From UBA2834 sp963623365 (GTDB lineage Bacteria; Patescibacteriota; Saccharimonadia; Saccharimonadales; Saccharimonadaceae): 64,000 nucleotides of DNA. The position numbers and the translations under genes were made by a program. Below are positions 57,579-64,000 of the stretch, in pieces. The DNA lies in assembly GCA_963623365.1 (NCBI GenBank), contig CAVFJY010000006.1:3907-67906 (forward strand). Reading direction: 5' to 3'. Each line of letters starts with the position of its first letter. Within the stretch, counting starts at the first letter, position 1. Below the pieces are notes generated by a model that saw nothing but the letters and a program-made list of their open reading frames with translations, had not been told where the DNA came from and did no database searches.

Positions 57579-58724
57579 ATGCCGAATCAAGAAAATGAAA
57601 CTATTATTGAGCTCAAAGCCATCTCCAAACGTTACGGCCTAGGCGACGCCGAGTCTTATGCCTTGCATAATTTTGATCTAACCGTCAAACGTGGCGAATT
57701 TATCATGATCATGGGACCTTCTGGCTGCGGCAAAACTACTTTGCTCAATATCATCGGCTTACTCGATAAAGCTACTTCTGGCGAATATCGCCTCGCTGGC
57801 AAAAACGTTGAGCGTATCTCTGCCCGTAAAAAGGCGCATTTCCGCGCCAAAGAAATTGGTTTTATTTTCCAAAGTTTCAATCTCATTCCCAATCTCAGCG
57901 TAATTGAAAATGTTTCCCTGCCACTCATTTATTCCGGCTATCGCAAAACTCGTCGCCTTAAAATGGCCGACACTATTCTTGAACATTTCCATTTGCGCGA
58001 ACGCGAATATTACATGCCCTACCAACTTTCTGGCGGCCAACAGCAACGCGTCGCCATTGCGCGTAGCCTCATCGCCAACCCCAGCATTATTCTTGCCGAT
58101 GAGCCAACCGGCAATCTCGACAGTCGTAGCAGTCACATTATCATGGAAGAACTCCAAGAAATTCATTCGCTCGGCAATACTATTATTATGGTTACCCACA
58201 ACCCCGCGCTTACTACTTACGCCACTCGCGTCATTAATATGCTCGATGGCGAAATCGATACCGACATTAAAACCGTTGCCGACCAAGACTTACCAAAACC
58301 AGGAGACCCTGAAAAAATTTCCGTTCGTATCCTTTCCAAGAAACGCCCCGTCGAACTCGAAGTTGACTCCAAGACTCCGGTTGTCGTTACTGGCAAACAT
58401 GTCACAACCGAAAAACGAAAAATGAAAATAATTAAGCAAGGTGATGCCATTCGGGTCGTTCCAGCTGATTCTATCGAGGCAACTCTTCCTTCTTCATTCA
58501 ATATCGAAGAATCCGTGACCGAGATTATTGCCCATCCGCATACTTCTAAAATAGAAGTAGCTGACACCGAATCCGACGCCAAATCCGATACTAAACCTAA
58601 CCTTAAACCTGACACTAAATCCGACAGCAAAACTTCTACTAAGCGCAGTCGCGTTAGCAAAATCATCAAACCCGCCAAAACTAAAACTACCAAAAGCTCT
58701 AAAAAGAAAGTGAAGGAATCCTAA
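57579..58724 (+). CDS. MacB-type ABC transporter ATPase with a long basic C-terminal extension
   Basis: Protein of 381 aa. Residues 1-235 are a standard MacB/LolD-type ATPase: Walker A GPSGCGKTT, Q loop FQSFNLIPNLSV, signature LSGGQQQRVAIARSL, Walker B IILADEPTGNLD and H loop VTHNP. After it come about 145 extra residues: a small beta-rich region and a Lys/Ser/Thr/Asp-rich tail (SDTKPNLKPDTKSDSKTS). The tail is unusual and might contact nucleic acid or a partner. TATAAT lies 10 nt before ATG 57579, giving almost no leader. Pairs with the permease 1 nt downstream. Confidence 0.9.
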   Translation: MPNQENETIIELKAISKRYGLGDAESYALHNFDLTVKRGEFIMIMGPSGCGKTTLLNIIGLLDKATSGEYRLAGKNVERISARKKAHFRAKEIGFIFQSFNLIPNLSVIENVSLPLIYSGYRKTRRLKMADTILEHFHLREREYYMPYQLSGGQQQRVAIARSLIANPSIILADEPTGNLDSRSSHIIMEELQEIHSLGNTIIMVTHNPALTTYATRVINMLDGEIDTDIKTVADQDLPKPGDPEKISVRILSKKRPVELEVDSKTPVVVTGKHVTTEKRKMKIIKQGDAIRVVPADSIEATLPSSFNIEESVTEIIAHPHTSKIEVADTESDAKSDTKPNLKPDTKSDSKTSTKRSRVSKIIKPAKTKTTKSSKKKVKES

Positions 58725-58725
58725 T

Positions 58726-59955
58726 ATGTCGCTCTTATTAAATACTCATTTTCATCTTGCTATTGACAGTCTCCGTCGTAATCGTAGTCGTACTTTTCTC
58801 TCTGCTCTCGGTATCGCTATTGGCGTTGCTTCGATTGTTTTAATTCTTTCCCTCACTGGCGGCATTAATAGTCTCATTAGCACCAATAGCAATAAAGAAT
58901 ATGCCAACCTCATTCTTGTCCGTCCGACTACTTCCAAGTCCGTCGCCGATAATATTATCGACGAGCTCACTCTCAATAATCAATACATCAAATCCAATCT
59001 CACTCTCGACGACATTAAAACGATTCAAAAAATCGACAGTGTCGAAGCCGTCGCGCCAATTGCTATCTCTAACGCCGCCATCACCATTGGCGACCGTGTC
59101 CATCAAAGCATTTCTCTCGTTGCTACCAATTCCGACCTTCAAAACATTCTCTCGCTCCACATTAAGAACGGTCAATTCCTTGATTATAGTCTTCGCGACA
59201 ACATTGCCGTGCTTGGCTACAACACTGCCATGAATTTATTTGGCGGTACCGAAGCCGTCACTAAGACTTTCTATTATAACGGTCAGCAATTCATGGTCGT
59301 TGGTGTGCTTGCCGAAGTCGATGACCCCATCAACTTCAATGGCGTCGACCTCGACAATTCCATTCTTATTAATATTGACTTTGCTAGCACCTTCGAATCC
59401 TCCATTCAAATTCAGCAAATCGATGTTCGCACCAACACTACCGATGCCGTTACTAGTACAGTCGAAACTATCAAACAGGACCTCTCTGCCGCCAAACGTG
59501 GCGATGAAAGTTTTGAGCTCATCACGGGCGAAACTAGCCTTCATCCCGCCGGCTCACTTCTCTCCATTGTTTCCAGCATGCTCACTCTCGTTGCCTCTAT
59601 TTCACTCATCGTTGGTGGCGTCGGCATTATGAATATCATGCTCGTTTCCGTTTCTGAACGCACCCGCGAAATCGGCATCCGCAAAGCCGTTGGCGCCTCC
59701 AGTGGCAATATCCTCCTTCAATTCCTCTTCGAGTCTATTATTCTCAGTCTTCTTGGCTCGCTTATTGGTTTCGCTCTCGGCTACATTTTCGCCTTTCTCA
59801 TCTCACTCATCACCCCATTCACGCCGCATATTTCCTGGAGCATTCTTGGTATTACTGGTGCAGTCGCGCTCATAGTTGGCGTTATTTTCGGTATCTATCC
59901 TGCTATCAAAGCCGCCAGCAAAGATCCGATTACCAGTCTAAAATTCTATCGTTAA
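58726..59955 (+). CDS. MacB/FtsX-type ABC transporter permease
   Basis: Protein of 409 aa with one N-terminal helix (about 20-43), a large extracytoplasmic MacB_PCD domain (45-270) and three C-terminal helices in an FtsX domain (ISLIVGGVGIMNIMLVSVSERTREIGIRKAVGAS is the family hallmark region; about 285-400). With the ATPase it forms a mechanotransmission-type exporter of peptides, lipoproteins or drugs. AAGGA precedes the ATG. No MacA-like adaptor is seen nearby. Confidence 0.93.
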   Translation: MSLLLNTHFHLAIDSLRRNRSRTFLSALGIAIGVASIVLILSLTGGINSLISTNSNKEYANLILVRPTTSKSVADNIIDELTLNNQYIKSNLTLDDIKTIQKIDSVEAVAPIAISNAAITIGDRVHQSISLVATNSDLQNILSLHIKNGQFLDYSLRDNIAVLGYNTAMNLFGGTEAVTKTFYYNGQQFMVVGVLAEVDDPINFNGVDLDNSILINIDFASTFESSIQIQQIDVRTNTTDAVTSTVETIKQDLSAAKRGDESFELITGETSLHPAGSLLSIVSSMLTLVASISLIVGGVGIMNIMLVSVSERTREIGIRKAVGASSGNILLQFLFESIILSLLGSLIGFALGYIFAFLISLITPFTPHISWSILGITGAVALIVGVIFGIYPAIKAASKDPITSLKFYR

Positions 59956-59972
59956 TTATTCTTTCAACAAAA

Positions 59973-60004
59973 AAGAGGCAGAGTCGCAAGCTCTGTCTCT
60001 TTTC
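59973..60004 (+). terminator. Rho-independent terminator of the ABC transporter operon
   Basis: AAGAGGCAGAG pairs with CTCTGTCTCTT across a 7-nt loop, followed by TTC. Confidence 0.88.
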
Positions 60005-60072
60005 ATTGTCCGCAATATTCATTCTTCGCCCCCACAGAACTACCCCTCCTAATTGCCCGATTTTATTTCGTA

Positions 60073-63000
60073 TTAATGATAATCTCTTCTAATCCTCTCT
60101 AACTCTTCTCTACTGATCTCTTTTTCTGGCTTCGCGATTAATCCCAATTGTGCCAGAGTTCGGTCGGCTTCCGTCAAACCTCCACTTTCCTGCAGTGCCG
60201 CCAATGCATATCGATGCCCCGCCGAGTTATTCCTGTTCCAATTTTCAATATTATTCCGTAGTCTTTGTATATCGAAACTACTCGTTGGCATTCCCGCTTT
60301 TTCTGCCAGTGTTTTCAATTCATCATCCGTCACATTAATTCTGTAATTATTCGACTCAAGGCGAATTGGCTCGATCTGTACTTCTCGCTCACCCGTCTCA
60401 CTATTTTCAGCTGTCGTCTCCGCTGGATTATCTGTTGCTTCCGCCACCGCCCCAGCTTCACCAGGCTCAATGTCAGGCTCTTTTACGACCAATCCATATT
60501 CTGCCAAAAACTCTGCCACCGCATTCGGCATCATTGGCCCATAATCCGTCATCTTGCGTTTATCTACCAGTCGACGTCCATCAATCGCTCGCGAACGGTA
60601 AACCGGGTCCGCCGCATTCCATCTCTCAATTGCCTGACGTAAACTATACAAATCATAGTCCGACAAAGGCTTACCCATTTTCTCGGCTCTCGCTTTCAAT
60701 TCTTCGTCGCTCAAATCAATCGCGCTATTTTCCGAATTGTAGCGAATTGGCTGATATTCTACCTGCGCTTCACCACTTGTTTCTGTCGTAGCCCCTTCAG
60801 TTCCAGTATTATCTGGCGTCTTTTCTATAATTGTCATTTCCGGCATATTGCCCTTCGGCGAATCAGGAATTGGCATCATTTCGCCATCAGGAGCATCTGG
60901 GATATCTGGATTATTCGGTCCATTCTCGCCGCCTCTCGGATTACTTAGATTACCGCCGCCCCCAGAATTACCACCTCCGCCGTTCGGATTATTGCCGCTC
61001 GGGTCGTCTGGCCTTTCTGGACCTTTTGGCACTTCATCATCAGGTTTCTCGACCCGCGCTCGTGGTACACCACCAATATCATCTGGCTTTTCGCCATTTC
61101 GCGGCTTCAACGGCGGCAAATCCGTTCGCGATACTACGCCAGGCACAAAGGCCGCCGTCGCCACACCCCGCTCCGTTGCTTCTGTGATATGTTGCACCAC
61201 ATTATATGTCGGCACCGTTGTCTCAACTGTGGACATTACCGTGTCTGGCAAATTTCCATCACCCGAGAAGGTCCAGAACGAGCTACCCATAATCGCCCCG
61301 CTCTCATCTACGCCGTTATTATATATAAAGGAAATGTTATCAAAATGACGCCCATTCACCGCATCAACTACCCATTGCGGCTGATCCGACAAATCTGGCA
61401 CAAATTCACCATTTGCGCCACTCGCCGGAATATATTTTGTCACACCGCCAAAGTTTGCAATAAAGCCCGAATTCTCACTTGTCAAATCACCTACTTCAAT
61501 TGTTTGACCGCCACCCCATGATTCGCCTGTCAACTTTGTATAGACGCCCCGTTCAGAATTAAAGTACCCGCGCAATTCATTACCATCTGACTTATTTGTC
61601 CCATTACTTAACCAATTTGACCGATAACCATCCGGCAAAGCCTCCAAGGCCTCGTCGCGCGACAGTTCTTCCGTCGTCGTTATCGTCTGATATTCGCCTT
61701 GCGTAACTGTATAATTTGGATCGTTCTCATATTGCGCCCTCTGCGCTTCTGTCAACTGCGCCCCCTCATGCAAAATCGCTTCCGTATTCGACACCTGTTT
61801 CAAACCTATTAGGCCCGCCAAGAAGGTATTCTTCGCATCCGCCGCATTTTGCGTCAATTCATGTCCCGAAATTTTACTCGCAACTCTATTCACGCCAGTC
61901 TCAACCAGGCCGACTTGGCTTTGGTCGACCAGCGCTGCCGCTTCCGAGAATCCAATCGAGAACGCACCCGATGCAATTGCTGATTTCAGCCCTTGCGCTG
62001 CTGAACGTCGTCGTCGCAGCTTTCTAAAGGCTTTGTCCTTCGCATTAATATCATTCTCTAAGGTTTCAGTCGCATTCGTAATCGCGTCTGCCGCATGCTC
62101 CATCACGTTTTCAACCCCCAACTCACGCAACTTCACTTTCGCTGTTGCGCGCGCAATATCCAGCTGCATCCGCTCATTCGTAATCACGTCCGCATCCGCA
62201 TTCGAGTAATCAATTAAATCAATTCCCCGACTATCACTCATCTTTACCAAAGTATCCGCTTGCGCAAACACTTTCGTGATTCTGTCTACATCGCCCGAAT
62301 TAATTGCCTCATTCAGGCTATTCGTCAAATCCGTCGCGCCTACTGTATCATATTGCACTTCCGCCATCTGATCGCCATAGCGTTTCGCTTTTTCGGCTGC
62401 TCGAATTACACGTCGCTTGCCCGTTGTCGGCACGATTGCATCTGACGCTTCTTGCCCTCGCGCTAGGTCACGCGCCTGCGTTGCCCTATCGCCCGTAATT
62501 CGACTACGTTCCTTAATCGCCGACGTAATTCCCGCGATACCGGCGCCTACTGCAATCGGCACAAAAGCCGCCCCCGCTGTCGCGCCTACCGCTACTGTTC
62601 CCGCCGCCACTAGTGCCGTGCGTACATTCGATTTACCTAAGAATACTGCCGCACTCGCCGCTGCACCAATTGCCTCAGGTGGCAAGAATTTACCAAGCTT
62701 TGAATTTGCCAACCGATTCGTAATTCTATCCAAAGCATCACGATGCGCCTCTGTGCGAATATTTGTTCGCGCTTCACCATTAATAAAGCGGAAACCATCC
62801 ATCACGTCCTCGATCGACTTGCCATGCTCCGCTCGATCGCGTGCCGCTTCCGCCACTGCCATGTAATTATCCGCCATTAACGCATCCGGATTACCACCCG
62901 CTTGCGCCAATTCCTGATTCAGTGTCGTAATTGCATCTTGGAAAGCCCTCTTGTCTCCCGTCTGCGCATACTTCGCAATTGCTTCGTGCATCGTAATTGT

Positions 63001-64000
63001 CGCTTTGCCTTCTGGACTATCATTACCAACTTGCTCTTCATGTCGCTGGCCATTTTCGTCCACCCAATAATGTGTGACGACATCCTTGCCTTCCTCATCT
63101 TTGCTCAGACCATAAGTATTCATCTTCTCGCCCGCTGCGCCATGAATCATTTCTTCTTCTAGTCCCCGTACGTGCGCCTGCACAAATGTTTCTAAGCCCG
63201 CCTTTGTCGCCCAATCTTGTTCCGACAAATTCGATGTCTCGCCGCGCTGCTTCCCCACAATCATTTCATAAGCTTTTTTCTCATAATGCTGCAAAGTTAC
63301 CTCGCGGAACATCGTGCCAAATATTGCACGGTAAACAAAGCCTTTCTCAATCTTTCGCTGCTCTAGCAAATGCTTTGCAATATCATGCGCCGCATCCCGT
63401 GCATCTTTTTCGCGGTTCAACGCTACTGCCACCAGCGGATTGTCTACTTCTTTCGGATCTTCCTCGCCATCCGGTTCATCACCTTCGCCTTCGCCTTCCC
63501 CCGTGCCACCAGACACCGAACGATTATATTCATCAATCAACGCCTGCAATTCTTCATTCGACATCTCGTCTAATTCTTTTACGGTATAGCGATTCTTCAG
63601 CCATTCACTAAAATCTCTGCTCGTTACAATCCTCAGCAGCCGTTCATGCTCTGCCTTCTCTTTTTCTTCCGCATCATTCTTTTCTTTTTCGTTATACTCA
63701 TCAATCAGTGCTTGCAATTCTTCGTTCGATAACTTATCCAGCTCATTTACGGTATAGCGACCATTCAGCCATTCGCTCAGCTCTTTGCTAGTTAATTGTC
63801 GTAATAATTTCTCGTGCTCAGCTTTCTCTTGCTTCTCAGCATCATCATCTTCCGCTTCTGGATTTTTATTTGCTTCAGGATTCTCCCCCGCATCAGGGTT
63901 TTCCCCTGCACTCGGATTCTCGTCCGCACTCGCGCCCAAGATTCCCTCCAGCCGCTGCATCCACTCATCCGTCTTCTCGCCCTTTAGGCGTGGATTCTCA
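60073..64000 (-). CDS. very large multi-repeat protein (N-terminus beyond the window)
   Basis: At least 1308 residues: the frame is open to the window edge (upstream codons read ENPRLKGEKTDEW), so the visible ATG at 63960 need not be the start. Counting from that Met: acidic ENP-rich stretch (14-40); two 56-residue repeats (43-90 and 99-146, each with EWL..RYTV.ELD..SNEELQALIDEYN); a long helical domain; a hydrophobic Ala/Gly region near 420-475 that could cross a membrane twice; a further helical region; a Gly/Pro/Asp-rich linker; and two related C-terminal repeats (DEELKARAEKMGKP.. and DDELKTLAEKAGMP..). I recognise no catalytic motif. It could be a surface or attachment protein. Confidence 0.8.
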   Translation of the reverse strand, partial: ENPRLKGEKTDEWMQRLEGILGASADENPSAGENPDAGENPEANKNPEAEDDDAEKQEKAEHEKLLRQLTSKELSEWLNGRYTVNELDKLSNEELQALIDEYNEKEKNDAEEKEKAEHERLLRIVTSRDFSEWLKNRYTVKELDEMSNEELQALIDEYNRSVSGGTGEGEGEGDEPDGEEDPKEVDNPLVAVALNREKDARDAAHDIAKHLLEQRKIEKGFVYRAIFGTMFREVTLQHYEKKAYEMIVGKQRGETSNLSEQDWATKAGLETFVQAHVRGLEEEMIHGAAGEKMNTYGLSKDEEGKDVVTHYWVDENGQRHEEQVGNDSPEGKATITMHEAIAKYAQTGDKRAFQDAITTLNQELAQAGGNPDALMADNYMAVAEAARDRAEHGKSIEDVMDGFRFINGEARTNIRTEAHRDALDRITNRLANSKLGKFLPPEAIGAAASAAVFLGKSNVRTALVAAGTVAVGATAGAAFVPIAVGAGIAGITSAIKERSRITGDRATQARDLARGQEASDAIVPTTGKRRVIRAAEKAKRYGDQMAEVQYDTVGATDLTNSLNEAINSGDVDRITKVFAQADTLVKMSDSRGIDLIDYSNADADVITNERMQLDIARATAKVKLRELGVENVMEHAADAITNATETLENDINAKDKAFRKLRRRRSAAQGLKSAIASGAFSIGFSEAAALVDQSQVGLVETGVNRVASKISGHELTQNAADAKNTFLAGLIGLKQVSNTEAILHEGAQLTEAQRAQYENDPNYTVTQGEYQTITTTEELSRDEALEALPDGYRSNWLSNGTNKSDGNELRGYFNSERGVYTKLTGESWGGGQTIEVGDLTSENSGFIANFGGVTKYIPASGANGEFVPDLSDQPQWVVDAVNGRHFDNISFIYNNGVDESGAIMGSSFWTFSGDGNLPDTVMSTVETTVPTYNVVQHITEATERGVATAAFVPGVVSRTDLPPLKPRNGEKPDDIGGVPRARVEKPDDEVPKGPERPDDPSGNNPNGGGGNSGGGGNLSNPRGGENGPNNPDIPDAPDGEMMPIPDSPKGNMPEMTIIEKTPDNTGTEGATTETSGEAQVEYQPIRYNSENSAIDLSDEELKARAEKMGKPLSDYDLYSLRQAIERWNAADPVYRSRAIDGRRLVDKRKMTDYGPMMPNAVAEFLAEYGLVVKEPDIEPGEAGAVAEATDNPAETTAENSETGEREVQIEPIRLESNNYRINVTDDELKTLAEKAGMPTSSFDIQRLRNNIENWNRNNSAGHRYALAALQESGGLTEADRTLAQLGLIAKPEKEISREELERIRRDYH

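Overview
The window looks like one chromosomal segment of a Patescibacteria/CPR bacterium, most probably a Candidatus Saccharibacteria (TM7) member. The reasons are the gene mix (single-copy information genes, a two-locus type IV pilus system, almost no biosynthesis, many short membrane-anchored orphans), Actinobacteria-like families such as a DUF3152-type protein and a YdjG/YdjI-like pair, and ordinary use of TGA as a stop (for example at the ends of pilD and mscL), which argues against the code-25 lineages. The placement is inference; there is no rRNA here. The + strand is C-rich over G throughout, in genes of both orientations, so the whole window probably lies in one replichore.

Layout. 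1-2,000: 3' end of a TrmH-family methyltransferase broken by a run of Ns, a PrsA/SurA-like foldase, a PH-domain membrane protein and tRNA-Arg(CCT). 2,050-7,850 (minus): ndk, xerC-like recombinase, pilD, pilin, pilC and pilT. 7,900-10,660 (minus): rpoD and dnaG. 10,750-18,400: small envelope and nucleic-acid genes (orn, mscL), argS, pyrG, and three orphan genes. 18,500-28,100 (mostly plus): metallophosphoesterase, MATE-kinase fusion, tyrS, two orphan genes, HAD phosphatase, tpiA, tRNA-His and tRNA-Gly. 28,100-34,200 (minus): archaemetzincin-like protease and pilM-N-O-orf-pilB. 34,200-37,700: ychF and a two-component system. 37,800-41,200 (plus): queA-tgt and an AI-2E family permease. 41,200-46,000 (minus): cysS, a zinc-ribbon/SPFH pair and ppa. 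46,000-49,900 (plus): gap-rpiB-rpe-pfkB-LOG sugar operon. 49,950-57,500 (minus): dnaE, tlyA-like, a lipid-kinase family gene, a DUF3152-like metalloprotein, orphans and tRNA-Ser. 57,500-60,000 (plus): MacB-type ABC exporter. The window closes with a very large repeat-containing protein that runs off the end.

How the genes work together. The two pil loci supply a nearly complete type IVa-like machine (PilB and PilT motors, PilC platform, PilM/N/O alignment, pilin, PilD). gap, tpiA, rpiB, rpe and the PfkB kinase outline salvage of pentose or nucleoside sugars into lower glycolysis. QueA and Tgt modify tRNA with no precursor-synthesis genes in view.

Most notable pattern. Six scattered single-gene units (four plus-strand orphans, one minus-strand orphan, one minus-strand archaemetzincin-like gene) have nearly the same promoter: TTGACT or TTGACA, a T-rich 17-bp spacer usually ending TGTGC, then a TATAAT-like box. 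Most are followed by long hairpin-rich leaders, and in four of them the Shine-Dalgarno sequence lies inside a small hairpin. About sixteen other genes have a -10 box only 6-10 bp before ATG, which suggests that leaderless transcription is common in this genome.
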